A stretch of 64,000 bases of DNA from Ornithinimicrobium cerasi (GCF_003702705.1 NZ_QZMN01000001.1:310001-374000), one strand, 5' to 3'. Shown: positions 40,265-49,352, numbered from the stretch's first letter. A program made the numbers and translations. The notes: generated by a model not told the origin, from the sequence alone.

Positions 40265-41593
40265 ATGAAGATCGCGGTCGTCGCGCTCGGCAAGATCGGT
40301 CTCCCCCTGGCGGTGCAGTTCGCCGACGCGGACCCCTCGCACGAGGTCGTCGGGGTCGATGTCAGCCGGCGCGTCGTGGACGCGGTCAACGCGGGTCAGG
40401 AGCCGTTCCCCGGGGAGGCCGGGCTGGCCGACAAGCTCGCCGAGCTGGTCCCGGCAGGGCGGCTGCGGGCCACGACCGACTACGGCGACGCGATCCCCGG
40501 GGCCGACGCGGTGGTGCTCGTCGTGCCGCTCTTCGTCGACGAGGCCACCGGGGCCCCCGACTTCGGTTGGATGGACGAGGCGACCCGCTCCCTGGCGCAG
40601 CACCTCACCCCTGGCACGCTCGTCTCCTACGAGACCACCCTGCCGGTGGGCACGACCCGCACCCGCTGGAAGCCCATGCTCGAGGAGATCTCCGGGCTGA
40701 GCGAGTCACCGGACACCGGCTCCGGTGGTTTCTGGCTCGTCTTCTCGCCCGAGCGCGTGCTCACCGGTCGGGTGTTCGCCGACCTGCGCCGCTACCCCAA
40801 GCTCGTCGGGGGGCTGAGCCCTGAGGGCACCGCCCGTGCCGTCGAGTTCTACGAGTCGGTGCTCGAGTTCGACACCCGCCTGGACCTGCCCCGCCCCAAC
40901 GGCGTGTGGGACCTGGGCAGCGCCGAGGCCGCGGAGATGGCCAAGCTGGCCGAGACCACCTACCGGGACGTCAACATCGGGCTGGCCAACCAGTTCGCGC
41001 GCTTCGCCGACACCGTCGGCATCGACGTGCACCGCGTCATCGAGGCCTGCAACTCCCAGCCCTACTCCCACATCCACACCCCCGGCATCGCGGTCGGCGG
41101 CCACTGCATCCCCGTCTACCCGCGCCTCTACCTCTCCACCGACGCCGACGCCACCGTCGTGCGGTCCGCCCGCGAGGCCAACGCGGCGATGCCGGAGTAC
41201 GCCGTCTCCCGCGCCGAGGCGCTCCTGGGCTCCCTGCAGGGGCTGCGCGTCGTCGTCCTCGGCGCCTCCTACCGCGGCCGGGTCAAGGAGACCGCGTTCT
41301 CCGGGGTCTTCGCGACCGTCGGGGCGCTGCGCTCCCGCGGCGCCGAGGTCCTGGTCCACGACCCCATGTACGACGACGACGAGCTCGCCGCCCTCGGGTG
41401 GACGCCCTACCACCTCGGGGAGCCGGCGGACGTGGCGATCGTCCAGGCCGACCACCCCGAGTACACCCGGCTCTCCTCCCACGACCTCCCCGGCCTGCGG
41501 CTGCTCCTCGACGGGCGCCGCGTCACCGACCCCGACCGGTTCACCGGCGTCCCCCGCCTCACCATCGGCGGGGGTGACCCCCTCCCCGCATGA
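40265..41593 (+). CDS. UDP-N-acetyl sugar 6-dehydrogenase (WbpA/WecC-type)
   Basis: An NAD-dependent four-electron dehydrogenase of 442 residues that oxidises C6 of UDP-GlcNAc or UDP-ManNAc to the uronic acid. It has the Rossmann motif VVALGKIGLPLAV, the ETTLPVGTTR segment, SPERVLTG, AEMAKLAETTYRDVNIGLAN and the catalytic cysteine in GGHCIPVYP (about residue 278). With the Wbp-like enzymes at 21.6-24.3 kb it would supply UDP-GlcNAcA; with the epimerase alone it would make UDP-ManNAcA. A -10-like TATCCT lies at 40219, giving a leader of about 35 nt. Its stop overlaps the next ATG (ATGA). Confidence 0.93.
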   Translation: MKIAVVALGKIGLPLAVQFADADPSHEVVGVDVSRRVVDAVNAGQEPFPGEAGLADKLAELVPAGRLRATTDYGDAIPGADAVVLVVPLFVDEATGAPDFGWMDEATRSLAQHLTPGTLVSYETTLPVGTTRTRWKPMLEEISGLSESPDTGSGGFWLVFSPERVLTGRVFADLRRYPKLVGGLSPEGTARAVEFYESVLEFDTRLDLPRPNGVWDLGSAEAAEMAKLAETTYRDVNIGLANQFARFADTVGIDVHRVIEACNSQPYSHIHTPGIAVGGHCIPVYPRLYLSTDADATVVRSAREANAAMPEYAVSRAEALLGSLQGLRVVVLGASYRGRVKETAFSGVFATVGALRSRGAEVLVHDPMYDDDELAALGWTPYHLGEPADVAIVQADHPEYTRLSSHDLPGLRLLLDGRRVTDPDRFTGVPRLTIGGGDPLPA

Positions 41594-43566
41594 GCTGGGC
41601 GCAGGCCGCACCCGGCGTCGTCGGGCTCGCACTGATCTGGGTGGTCCCGGGGTATGCCGTGCTGCGGCTCCTCGGGTTCCGTGGGCTCCTCGCGCTGGGG
41701 GGCGGGGCCGCCGTCACCTCCGGGCTGTCCGGGGTGCTGGCCATCGCCTACGACCTCGTGGGCATCGGCTGGTCGCTGGGCAGCCTGCTGCTCGGGCTCC
41801 TGCTCGCGGTGGCGGTCGCTGCCGCCCTCGGCCGCCTGCTCGGGTCGACCCAGCACCCGGACGGGGTGACGGTCGCGGGGGAGCGCGAGCTGCGGCATAC
41901 CGAGCGCGGGTGGCTGGCGCTCACCTGGGCCCTCGGCGGCGGCGTGCTCGCCGCGGCCATGACGACCGGCATGGGGCGCGCGGACCAGCCGCCGCAGGCC
42001 TGGGACGCGGTCTTCCACCTCAACGCGCTGTGGTTCGTGCGGGAGACCGGCAACGCCAGCTCGCTCGGCGGGCTGTCCCCGATGTACGCCGACCTCGCCG
42101 CCCCGTTCTACCCCGCGACGTGGCACGGGCTGGTCGCCGTCGCGCCGTTCCTCCCCGGCGTGACGGAGGCGGCGAACGCCTCCTCGGTGGTGCTCGGGTC
42201 GGTCGTCTGGGTGGCCGGGCTGGTCGCGCTCTCCCGCGTCGTCTGGCCGGCGCGGGCGCTGCCGACGGTGCTGGTCCCCGTGCTGGCCGCCTCCTACGTG
42301 GCCTTCCCGGCGATCGCGGTGTCGATGCTGGCGGTGTGGCCGTTCGCGCTGTCGGTGGCCTGCCTGCCGGGCACGATCGCGCTCGTCATCGCCACGCTGC
42401 GGGGCGTCCTCTCGTGGCGCATGCACCTGGCGCTGTCCCTCGGGCTGCTCTGGGCGGTCGCCGGGGTGGTCCTGGCGCACCCGTCCGGGCTGTTCTCCCT
42501 CGTGCTCCTCGCGCTGCCGCTGCTGACCGTGCTGCTCGCGCGCCAGCTGGTGCGGATGGGCCGTCGGGGCCGGCCGGTGCGCGCGGCGCTGCTGATGACG
42601 GTCTGGGTGGTGGCGATCGTGGGCACCATCGTCTTCCTGGTCAACTTCCCGCCGGTGCGCTCGATCATGGACTACCGCAGGGGCGGGCAGGACTCCTACC
42701 TCCCGGGCGTCGGGTCGCTGCTCATCGACCACCCGCTCATCTACGTCTACAAGATCACCTCGGTCAACGTCGTCGGCACCGCGCTCGTCCTGCTGGGGGT
42801 GGTGCTGGCGCTCCGGTGGCGGCACGCCCGCTGGCTGGTGGTCTCGCTCGTCGCCGCCGCGGTGCTGACCCTGCTCGCCGCCGGTCCGCCCGAGCAGCCG
42901 CTGCGGGTGCTCGCCGGCTTCTGGTACACCCAGGCGTCCCGGATCAACCAGCTGATGCTCGTGCCGGCGATCATGCTCGCGGCGGGGGCGGGCTCGTGGC
43001 TGTCCCGGGTCGCGGCCCGACGGCTCGGGAGCCCCCTGTGGGTCCCGGCCGCGGTCCTCGTGGTGATGCTCGTGACGCTGACGTCGGGGCTGCGGTGGAC
43101 GAGCCAGACCCAGGTGATGGCCTCCACCTACACGACCTACCCCATCGCGTGGGGGACGATCCTGGAGCCTGAGGAGATCGCGATGATCGACCGGGCCGCC
43201 ACGACGCTGCCGGACGACGCGGTCGTCCTGGGCGAGGCGGTGGCGGGCTCGCCGTACCTCCTGCACCGGGCCGGCGTCGACGTCGTCTTCCCCCAGCTCA
43301 GCCCCATCCCGGACTCGCCGGAGCGGACGGTGCTCGAGCAGGACTTCCGCGACTGGCGCACCCGGCCCGAGGTCTGCGACGCGGTGCGCGCGCTCGGCGT
43401 CACGCACGTGTATGCCGACTCGCTCACCTTCGACGACCCGCTCAACGCCAAGTGGGAGGAGACCACCCCCGGCCTGCGCAACCTGGCCCCCGAGGAGGGC
43501 CCGGACTTCCGCCGGGTGGACGAGGGTGGCTCGGCCTCGCTGTGGGAGTTCACCGGCTGCTCGTGA
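41590..43566 (+). CDS. Large DUF6541-like integral membrane protein
   Basis: A 658-residue protein with about 12 hydrophobic segments in the first 500 residues, a loop QAWDAVFHLNALWFVRETGN (about 138-157) and an extracytoplasmic soluble C-terminus (about 515-658). DUF6541 proteins in actinobacteria look like GT-C-type glycosyltransferases or polymerase-like envelope proteins, with an acidic residue in the first outside loop (here WDAVFH). It starts in the stop of the sugar dehydrogenase, so it is co-expressed and may use the uronic-acid glycan. No Wzy or Wzx is present, making this the best polymerase or GT-C candidate (inference). Confidence 0.75.
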   Translation: MSWAQAAPGVVGLALIWVVPGYAVLRLLGFRGLLALGGGAAVTSGLSGVLAIAYDLVGIGWSLGSLLLGLLLAVAVAAALGRLLGSTQHPDGVTVAGERELRHTERGWLALTWALGGGVLAAAMTTGMGRADQPPQAWDAVFHLNALWFVRETGNASSLGGLSPMYADLAAPFYPATWHGLVAVAPFLPGVTEAANASSVVLGSVVWVAGLVALSRVVWPARALPTVLVPVLAASYVAFPAIAVSMLAVWPFALSVACLPGTIALVIATLRGVLSWRMHLALSLGLLWAVAGVVLAHPSGLFSLVLLALPLLTVLLARQLVRMGRRGRPVRAALLMTVWVVAIVGTIVFLVNFPPVRSIMDYRRGGQDSYLPGVGSLLIDHPLIYVYKITSVNVVGTALVLLGVVLALRWRHARWLVVSLVAAAVLTLLAAGPPEQPLRVLAGFWYTQASRINQLMLVPAIMLAAGAGSWLSRVAARRLGSPLWVPAAVLVVMLVTLTSGLRWTSQTQVMASTYTTYPIAWGTILEPEEIAMIDRAATTLPDDAVVLGEAVAGSPYLLHRAGVDVVFPQLSPIPDSPERTVLEQDFRDWRTRPEVCDAVRALGVTHVYADSLTFDDPLNAKWEETTPGLRNLAPEEGPDFRRVDEGGSASLWEFTGCS

Positions 43567-43578
43567 CGGGCGGGCCGG

Positions 43579-44361
43579 TCAGCCCACCCACTCGCCCCGC
43601 GCCTGGAGCACCTCCTTGAGGAGGTCCGCCCGGTCGGTGACGATCCCGTCGACGCCCAGGTCGAGCAGCCGCACCATCTCGGGGACCTCGTTGACCGTCC
43701 ACACGTGCACGAACGCCCCCACCTCCTGCGCCGCCTCGACCGTCGTCGGGGTCACCACCTCGACACCCGAGCGACGCACCGGCACCTGCAGCCCGTCGAC
43801 CCCCGCCAGCACCCTGGCCACCACCGGCGTCCGCACGAGCGGGGGGAGGGCGGCCGCCGCCCGGAACCGCGCCGCCGTGGTCTGACCGGCCGACGTCACC
43901 ACGGGGCGGGTCAGCCGCATCAGACCCTCGCGCCGGCGCTGGTCGGAGAAGGAGGCGATGCACACCCGGTCGTGCGCGCGCGTGCGCTCGATGACCCGGG
44001 CCAGCGGCAGGATCGCGCCCGGGCTCTTGATGTCGATGTTGACCCGCAGGTCGGGCCAGGCGCCCAGCAGCTCCTCGAGCTGCGGCACCGGCTGTGGGCG
44101 AGCGCCGATCCGGGCCCGCGACACCTCCCGCCAGGACAGGTCGGGGATCCGCCCCACCCGGTCCGTCAACCGGTCGAGGCTGTGGTCGTGGAAGGCGACG
44201 ACGACCCCGTCGCGGGTGGCGTGCACGTCGGTCTCGACGTAGCGGTACCCCAGCTCCACCGCCCCCTCGAACGCGACCATGGTGTTCTCCAGGCCCTCGA
44301 GGGAGAAGCCCCGGTGGGCCATCGGGACGGGTCCCGGGTGGTCGAGGTATGCCGTGCGCAC
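43579..44361 (-). CDS. Glycerophosphodiester phosphodiesterase
   Basis: Hydrolyses glycerophosphodiesters to sn-glycerol-3-phosphate and an alcohol. The 260 residues show the GDPD motifs [17 protein letters not shown] (His-Arg-Gly and Glu-Asn), [30 protein letters not shown] and the closing HVWTVNE and [11 protein letters not shown]. No signal peptide, so it acts in the cytosol. GTG 44361 lies 6 nt behind TACGGT (leaderless), divergent from the phospholipid operon. Confidence 0.93.
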   Translation of the reverse strand: MRTAYLDHPGPVPMAHRGFSLEGLENTMVAFEGAVELGYRYVETDVHATRDGVVVAFHDHSLDRLTDRVGRIPDLSWREVSRARIGARPQPVPQLEELLGAWPDLRVNIDIKSPGAILPLARVIERTRAHDRVCIASFSDQRRREGLMRLTRPVVTSAGQTTAARFRAAAALPPLVRTPVVARVLAGVDGLQVPVRRSGVEVVTPTTVEAAQEVGAFVHVWTVNEVPEMVRLLDLGVDGIVTDRADLLKEVLQARGEWVG

Positions 44362-44367
44362 GTCCCC

Positions 44368-44373
44368 ACCGTA
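44368..44373 (-). promoter_or_regulatory. Leaderless promoter -10 of the GDPD gene
   Basis: TACGGT on the minus strand, 6 nt, GTG at 44361. Confidence 0.6.
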
Positions 44374-44440
44374 CGGTGCCGCCCCGACCGACCGGCCGCG
44401 ACACGACCGCCGCGGGCCCGGGGACGGGGGTGCGTTCTGC

Positions 44441-44446
44441 CACACT
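44441..44446 (+). promoter_or_regulatory. Leaderless promoter -10 of the CDP-alcohol transferase operon
   Basis: CACACT, 8 nt, GTG at 44455; no ribosome site. Confidence 0.5.
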
Positions 44447-44454
44447 GGCGCCCT

Positions 44455-45039
44455 GTGCAGGGGCTCTACGCGCTCAAACCGTGGTACACCCGCCGTCTCG
44501 GCCGAGCCGTGGCGGCGGCCGAGCGGCGTGGCCTCTCGCCCGACGTCTTCACCCTGGCCGGCGTCCTCGCCGCGGCCGTGGCCGGCGGGGCCCTGGCCGT
44601 CGGCTGGTGGTGGGCGGCCCTCCCGCTGCTCGCCCTGCGTCTCGCGGGCGCCAACCTGGACGGGGCCGTCGCCCGCGCCCGCGGGGTCTCCCGCCCGTGG
44701 GGCTTCGTCCTCAACGAGCTGGGCGACCGGGCGGGCGATCTGCTGATGTGGGCCGGCCTGGCGTGGTGGGCGGCACAGCACTCGACCGCCGCCCTCGTCG
44801 CCGTGCTGGTCGCCAGCGTCGCCGCGACGCTGCCGACGTTCGCCTCCCTCTCGGCCGCCGGAGCAGGGGGGAGCCGCGTCAACGGCGGGCCGCTGGGCAA
44901 GACCGAGAGGTGCGCCCTGGCGGTCCTCGGCTGTGCCGTGCCGTCCTGGCTGGTCGGCATCAGCATCCTGGTCGTCGTCGGCTCGCTGGCCACCGCCGTC
45001 CTGCGGCTGCGCACCGCCCGTGGCGAGCTCCGGCCGTGA
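44455..45039 (+). CDS. CDP-alcohol phosphatidyltransferase-like protein (YnbA-like)
   Basis: A 194-residue membrane enzyme of the family that joins CDP-diacylglycerol or another CDP-alcohol to an acceptor. The signature [15 protein letters not shown] followed by [13 protein letters not shown] fits DG-x2-AR-x8-G-x3-D-x3-D, except that Asn replaces the third Asp, a residue normally involved in metal binding or catalysis. Four to six hydrophobic segments surround it. It is first in an operon with a CdsA-like and a PlsC-like gene (overlap GTGA), the same arrangement idea as ynbA-ynbB in E. coli. Product unknown. Confidence 0.85.
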   Translation: MQGLYALKPWYTRRLGRAVAAAERRGLSPDVFTLAGVLAAAVAGGALAVGWWWAALPLLALRLAGANLDGAVARARGVSRPWGFVLNELGDRAGDLLMWAGLAWWAAQHSTAALVAVLVASVAATLPTFASLSAAGAGGSRVNGGPLGKTERCALAVLGCAVPSWLVGISILVVVGSLATAVLRLRTARGELRP

Positions 45040-45947
45040 CCGTCGACCCGGGGCTGTGGTGGGACACCCTGCTGCACCACGACCGCGTGCTCACGCTGCC
45101 GGTGGACCTCCCGTGGTTCGGGGAGGTCACCGGCCAGGGCGTGTTCAACCTCTACCTGACCCTCGCCGTCCTCATGGTCGGCGGACTGGCGGTGGCGGTC
45201 CTGCGGCAGCCGGAGCTGCGGGCGCGGTGGACCACCTGGGTCCTCATCGCCCCCGTCGTGGGCCTGCCCATCTGGCTGGGTCGCGGCAGCACCGCCCTCC
45301 TCGCCGCCGTCCTGGCCGTGGTGGCGGTCGTCGAGCTCGCCCGCCTGGTCGGCCTGCCCCGGGCCGAGACGACGATCCTGCTCGTCCTGGCCGTCGCCTA
45401 CCCGCTCGCCGCGTGGCGGGCGCCGGACCTGCTGCTGCTCGCCCCCGTCGTCGCCCTCGGCTGCGCGGTGCCGGCCATCGTGCGGGGCGACGCCGCGACG
45501 GGGGTGGAACGTTCCGCCCTGACCGCGTTCGCCTCCGTGTGGGTGTGCTGGTCGCTGGCCCACCTCGTGGTCCTGTGGGAGGACGCCTTCGCGGTCGTCT
45601 TCGCCGCCGCCGCCGCCGACGTGGCGGCCTACGTGGGGGGCCGCACCCTGCGCCGCCTCCGGTGGGCCCGGACCCCGCTCTCGCCCCTGTCGCCGAACAA
45701 GACCGTCGGGGGACTGGTCGGGGCGGTGGTCGGCGCCGTGATCGTGCTGCTCGTCCTCGGTCACCTCAGCGCGGGCATGGTCGTGGCCGTGGCGGCCGGC
45801 GGGGTGCTCGGTGACCTCCTCGAGTCGATGGTCAAGCGCCGGGCGGGGGTCAAGGACGCCGGCCGGTGGCTGCCCGGCTTCGGGGGGCTCCTGGACCGTG
45901 TCGACTCCCTCCTGATCGTGCTGCCGCTGGCGGCTGTGCTGGGATGA
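45036..45947 (+). CDS. Phosphatidate cytidylyltransferase-like protein (CdsA/YnbB-like)
   Basis: A 303-residue membrane protein of the CTP_transf_1 family, which makes CDP-lipids from CTP and phosphatidate. It has the motif [18 protein letters not shown] (about 205-222) and the C-terminal signature [15 protein letters not shown] then [13 protein letters not shown]; the usual His of PxHGG is Phe here. About eight hydrophobic segments. It overlaps both neighbours (GTGA and ATGA). This may be a paralogue making a special CDP-alcohol instead of the main CdsA, which is not in the window. Confidence 0.88.
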   Translation: MTVDPGLWWDTLLHHDRVLTLPVDLPWFGEVTGQGVFNLYLTLAVLMVGGLAVAVLRQPELRARWTTWVLIAPVVGLPIWLGRGSTALLAAVLAVVAVVELARLVGLPRAETTILLVLAVAYPLAAWRAPDLLLLAPVVALGCAVPAIVRGDAATGVERSALTAFASVWVCWSLAHLVVLWEDAFAVVFAAAAADVAAYVGGRTLRRLRWARTPLSPLSPNKTVGGLVGAVVGAVIVLLVLGHLSAGMVVAVAAGGVLGDLLESMVKRRAGVKDAGRWLPGFGGLLDRVDSLLIVLPLAAVLG

Positions 45948-47176
45948 CCGTCATGGGCAGCACCTCCAGCTCGGACCGCACCACCCGGCCGCCCGCCCGG
46001 GCGACCTGGGGCGCCCGGGCCAGGCACGTGCTCTGGCGGGCGATGTCGACGCTGGTCGGCGGGGTGCGCATCGGCGGCCGGGTGCCCTCCGGGTCCATGG
46101 TGCTGGTGGCCAACCACACCTCCCACGCCGACACCGCCGCACTGCTCACGGCGGTCCCGCCCGACCGTCGGCCGACCTTCGTGGCCGCCGCGGACTACTG
46201 GTTCGCCCGACCCTGGCGCCGCGCTCTCGTCTCCGGCCTGGTCGGGGCGCTCCCGGTGGCCCGCACGGGTGACGCCTACGAGACCCTGCGGGACGCCGCC
46301 GCCCCCGTGCTCGCCGAGGGCCGGGCCCTCGTCATCTACCCCGAGGGCACCCGCGGTGCACCGGGGGAGCCGGTCGGCCCGTTCCGCTCCGGAGCGCTCC
46401 GCCTCGCCGCCGACCTGGACGTCCCCCTCGTGCCCGTGGGGATCAGCGGCACCGGGGAGGTGCTGCCCAAGCACGGGCGGCTCCGGCCCACCGGGGTGGT
46501 GCTGCGCTTCGGCGACCCCCTGCCGGGGGTGGTCTGCCGGGACACCAGCCCGGAGGTGGTGCGGGCCGCGGTCCAGGCGCTGCGCGACGACAGCAGCGCC
46601 GTCCCCTGGCCGGACTCGAGGCTCTACAGCTGGCTGGAGCGCCGCAGCGACGTGCAGCTGATGACCGCAGGTCTGCTCTGGGGGTTCGCCGAGGCGCTGT
46701 CCTGGCCGGTCATGGCCGAGGTCTACGTGGTGGCGGTCGGAGCGCCGCAGCCGCACCGCGCCGGCCGCGTCGGGGCGTCCGTGGCGGCCGGCTCGGTGGC
46801 CGGGGTCCTCGTCCACGCCGCCCTGGCCCGACGAGGCGTCCGCCTGCCGGCACCCCTGACCACGCCGGCCATGCGCACGGCGGCCCGGGACCACCTCCGC
46901 TCCGACGGGGCTCCGGGGATCTGGCGCCAGCTCCGCAACGGGATCCCGGTCAAGGTCTACGCCCGCGCGGCGGGGGAGTCGGACCTCGCCCTGCACCGCC
47001 TCGCCGGCGCCGTGGCGCTGGCCAGGCCGACGCGGATGGCGCTGGCCACGGGCGTCGTGCTCGTGGCGGGACGGTGGGCCCACCCGCTGCTGCGTCGGCG
47101 CTACCCCGAGTTCCTCGTCCTGGGCTCGGCCGTGTTCGCCGAGGGCCTGCACCGCGTCGTGCGTCGTTGGCGCTGA
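45944..47176 (+). CDS. PlsC-type acyltransferase with a C-terminal extension
   Basis: A 410-residue protein. The first half (about 25-220) is a lysophospholipid acyltransferase: acyl-transfer motif [13 protein letters not shown] (H-x4-D), then [15 protein letters not shown], and the [14 protein letters not shown] phosphate-binding motif. The second half (about 225-410) is mostly hydrophobic, with at least three possible membrane segments ([20 protein letters not shown] and others), and is not recognised. It completes the three-gene lipid operon (start ATGA in the CdsA-like stop), suggesting that acyl chain, CDP-lipid and alcohol headgroup steps act together. Confidence 0.87.
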   Translation: MTVMGSTSSSDRTTRPPARATWGARARHVLWRAMSTLVGGVRIGGRVPSGSMVLVANHTSHADTAALLTAVPPDRRPTFVAAADYWFARPWRRALVSGLVGALPVARTGDAYETLRDAAAPVLAEGRALVIYPEGTRGAPGEPVGPFRSGALRLAADLDVPLVPVGISGTGEVLPKHGRLRPTGVVLRFGDPLPGVVCRDTSPEVVRAAVQALRDDSSAVPWPDSRLYSWLERRSDVQLMTAGLLWGFAEALSWPVMAEVYVVAVGAPQPHRAGRVGASVAAGSVAGVLVHAALARRGVRLPAPLTTPAMRTAARDHLRSDGAPGIWRQLRNGIPVKVYARAAGESDLALHRLAGAVALARPTRMALATGVVLVAGRWAHPLLRRRYPEFLVLGSAVFAEGLHRVVRRWR

Positions 47177-47191
47177 CCCCGTCCGCGCCCC

Positions 47192-47207
47192 ACCCCTAGG
47201 GGTGGCC
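47192..47207. promoter_or_regulatory. Perfect 16-bp palindrome upstream of the envelope-stress operon
   Basis: CCACCCCTAGGGGTGG, 15 nt after the acyltransferase stop and about 52 nt upstream of a TACGGT -10-like element. It may be an operator; GC-rich palindromes of this form are bound by CsoR-type regulators in other bacteria, but none is encoded here. A terminator stem is the alternative. Confidence 0.5.
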
Positions 47208-47243
47208 CTGCCGCTTCACCCGGCGCCCCGCGCCGTCCCCTCC

Positions 47244-47274
47244 TACGGTGGAGGAAGGTGGACACGTGGTCCAC
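47244..47274 (+). promoter_or_regulatory. -10-like element and inverted repeat before the envelope-stress operon
   Basis: TACGGT (47244-47249) is followed at about +3 by GTGGAC-ACGTG-GTCCAC (47258-47274), which would sit in the 5' leader or act as an operator. The AGGAGGAG ribosome site follows. Confidence 0.45.
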
Positions 47275-47291
47275 GACAGAAGGAGGAGCAC

Positions 47292-48107
47292 ATGAGCGAC
47301 CAGTCTTTCGACCAGCACGGCACCAACCTGAGCACCCGCGACGTGGCGATGGAGGAGACCGCAGGCGTCGCCTCGGACGCCAAGGAGGGGGCACGCTCCG
47401 TGGCCCAGACGGCCGGGGCCGAGGTCCAGAACGTCGCCGGCGAGGCCCGCGACCAGATCTCGTCCCTCTACCAGCAGGTGCGGCAGGACGTCGGCTCCCA
47501 GGCGAGCGACCAGCAGCGGCGCGCGGCGGGCGGGCTGCACGGTCTGGCCGGCGAGCTGACCCAGATGGCCGACGGGGCCGAGAGCTCCAGCCTGGCCACC
47601 AGCCTGGCCCGCCAGGCGGCCGAGCGGCTGGACGGCATCGCCGGCTGGATCGAGCAGCGCGAGCCGGCCGACCTGCTCGACGAGGTCCGCCGTTACGCCC
47701 GACGCAACCCGGGGACCTTCCTGGCCGCGTGCGCGGCCATCGGGCTCGTCGGCGGGCGCCTCACCCGTGGACTGCGCGACGAGGCCTCCGCGGAGGACGC
47801 GCGCTCCCCGCTGGGAGCGCCGGTCCCCGCCTACGGCGGCACGGCGACCACGGGCACGACGACCCCGTTCGGCGGTGAGGGCTACGGCGGCCGTCCCGGT
47901 CCGGCGGCGACCACCTACACCTCCGCCGGCGCGGCGGTCGCGACCCCTGGCTACGACCAGCCCGTCGGGATGCCCGGGTCCACGGACGCCATGTACGACG
48001 ACGACATCCGCGCCCTCGACGGCGAGGGGCTCGACGGCGAGCGGGGCGAGGTCTACCCCGCCACCGCCGACGCCGGCCTGCTCGACGACGGCGGTGACCG
48101 CCGGTGA
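47292..48107 (+). CDS. Ala/Glu-rich protein of unknown function with one possible membrane segment
   Basis: A 271-residue protein. Residues about 15-130 are long amphipathic, Ala/Gln/Glu-rich helices like those of LEA-type or apolipoprotein-like stress proteins; residues about 138-155 (FLAACAAIGLVGGRL) could cross or dip into the membrane; the last 100 residues are Gly/Thr/Tyr-rich and disordered-looking. No catalytic motif. AGGAGGAG precedes the ATG. It is the first gene of a tight operon with a holin-family and a DUF3618 gene, a set often found together in actinobacteria with unknown role in the envelope. Confidence 0.75.
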   Translation: MSDQSFDQHGTNLSTRDVAMEETAGVASDAKEGARSVAQTAGAEVQNVAGEARDQISSLYQQVRQDVGSQASDQQRRAAGGLHGLAGELTQMADGAESSSLATSLARQAAERLDGIAGWIEQREPADLLDEVRRYARRNPGTFLAACAAIGLVGGRLTRGLRDEASAEDARSPLGAPVPAYGGTATTGTTTPFGGEGYGGRPGPAATTYTSAGAAVATPGYDQPVGMPGSTDAMYDDDIRALDGEGLDGERGEVYPATADAGLLDDGGDRR

Positions 48108-48613
48108 CCCTGCCGACCACCGGAGGAGCCTCCCGGGTCCCGGACCCGCACGTGCGCGAACCCGCGGCGCCGGGCGAGGTCCGGCCCGCCGAGCAGATCG
48201 ACGGCGCCCACCGCTCGTACGACCGCGGTGAGGTCGATTCCGTCGGCGCGCTCGTCGGCGACGTCACCCGCGACCTGTCGACGCTGATGCGCCAGGAGGT
48301 GGCGCTGGCCAAGGCCGAGGCCAAGCAGTCCGCGACCCAGGCGGGCAAGGGCGCGGGCCTGCTCAGCGGCGCTGCGCTGGCCGGCTACTTCACGCTGCTG
48401 TTCCTGTCGGTCGCCCTGTGGTGGGCCCTCGGTGACGCCCTGGACAACCTGGGCTGGGCAGCCGTCGTCGTCGCTCTGATCTGGGCCGTCGTCGCTGCGG
48501 TCCTGGGCGTGATGGGTCGCAGCCAGCTGCAGAAGGTACGGGGCATGCCGTACACCGTCGACACCGCCAAGAAGGTTCCTGACGCACTCAAGGGAAACGA
48601 GGACCACCGATGA
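48104..48613 (+). CDS. Phage-holin-family (Phage_holin_3_6) membrane protein
   Basis: A 169-residue protein: a polar N-terminus, an amphipathic helix with TLMRQEVALAKAEAKQSA (about 64-81), and two membrane helices (about 92-114 and 122-143). This is the actinobacterial holin-X-like family, a chromosomal envelope protein rather than a sign of phage. Start GTG overlaps the preceding stop; the stop overlaps the next ATG. Confidence 0.87.
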   Translation: MTLPTTGGASRVPDPHVREPAAPGEVRPAEQIDGAHRSYDRGEVDSVGALVGDVTRDLSTLMRQEVALAKAEAKQSATQAGKGAGLLSGAALAGYFTLLFLSVALWWALGDALDNLGWAAVVVALIWAVVAAVLGVMGRSQLQKVRGMPYTVDTAKKVPDALKGNEDHR

Positions 48614-49305
48614 GCACCTACCCCACCGACCCCACCACCACCAGCGACGACCCCGAGGTCCTGCGGCGGCAGATCGAGCAGACCCGCTCGGACCTCAGCC
48701 GCAACGTCGACGCCCTCGGCGAGGCCGCCAGCCCCGGCAACATCGCACGCCGCCAGGCCGAGAAGGTCGGCGACTCCGTCCGCGGCGCCGGCCACTCGTT
48801 GAAGGAGAAGGTCATGGGCAGCAGCGACCCGTACGACACGGAGCCGGGCCTGACGGGCCGCACGTCCGAGGCGGCCTCCGCCGTGGGCTCGAAGGTCGGT
48901 GACGTCGCCGGCTCCGCCCGCGACGCCGTCGCCTCCACCCCCTCCGCGGTGAAGCAGCAGGCGCGCGGCAACCCGCTCGCCGCCGGGCTCGTCGCCCTCG
49001 GCGCAGGGTGGCTGCTCGGCTCCCTCCTGCCCGGGTCGGAGAAGGAGCGCGAGCTGGCCGTCGCGGCGAAGGAGCAGGTCCGCGACAGCGGCCTGGCCGA
49101 GGAGGTCAGCGCCGCGGCCAAGAACGTCGTCGAGGAGATCAAGCCCCAGGCCCAGGAGGCCATGGACAAGGTCAGGACGAGCGCGGCCGAGGGCGCCGAG
49201 CACGTCAAGGAGGACGCGGCCTCGACCGCCCCGGACGTGAAGAGCAGTGCCCAGGAGTCCAAGGACACCGTGCAGGGGTACCGCGAGCAGGGCGGCAGCC
49301 TCTGA
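48610..49305 (+). CDS. DUF3618 domain protein
   Basis: A 231-residue protein beginning with the DUF3618 motif EVLRRQIEQTRSDLSRNVDAL (about residues 17-37). Then comes a long Ala/Ser/Lys-rich amphipathic region, a single hydrophobic segment (AAGLVALGAGWLLGSLLP, about 122-139) and a helical, charged tail. DUF3618 proteins are small membrane-associated partners of holin-X-type genes. The function is unknown. It ends the operon, before a strong terminator. Confidence 0.87.
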   Translation: MSTYPTDPTTTSDDPEVLRRQIEQTRSDLSRNVDALGEAASPGNIARRQAEKVGDSVRGAGHSLKEKVMGSSDPYDTEPGLTGRTSEAASAVGSKVGDVAGSARDAVASTPSAVKQQARGNPLAAGLVALGAGWLLGSLLPGSEKERELAVAAKEQVRDSGLAEEVSAAAKNVVEEIKPQAQEAMDKVRTSAAEGAEHVKEDAASTAPDVKSSAQESKDTVQGYREQGGSL

Positions 49306-49352
49306 CCAGCACGTCCCCTGGCGACGCCGGGTGACCCTCACCCGAGCGGTCC

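Noticed and set aside
41407-43407. Long open frame on the minus strand across the sugar-dehydrogenase/DUF6541 junction
   Set aside because: Antisense GC-rich shadow of real plus-strand genes; product is His/Arg/Asp-rich without domains.
20293-43566. A complete Wzx/Wzy capsule locus
   Set aside because: No Wzx-like flippase of the MATE/MOP type or Wzy was found; export is more likely by the ABC protein.
48104-48613. Phage remnant suggested by a holin-family protein
   Set aside because: The family is a common chromosomal envelope protein in actinobacteria, the neighbours are DUF3618 and stress-like genes, and no other phage gene is present.
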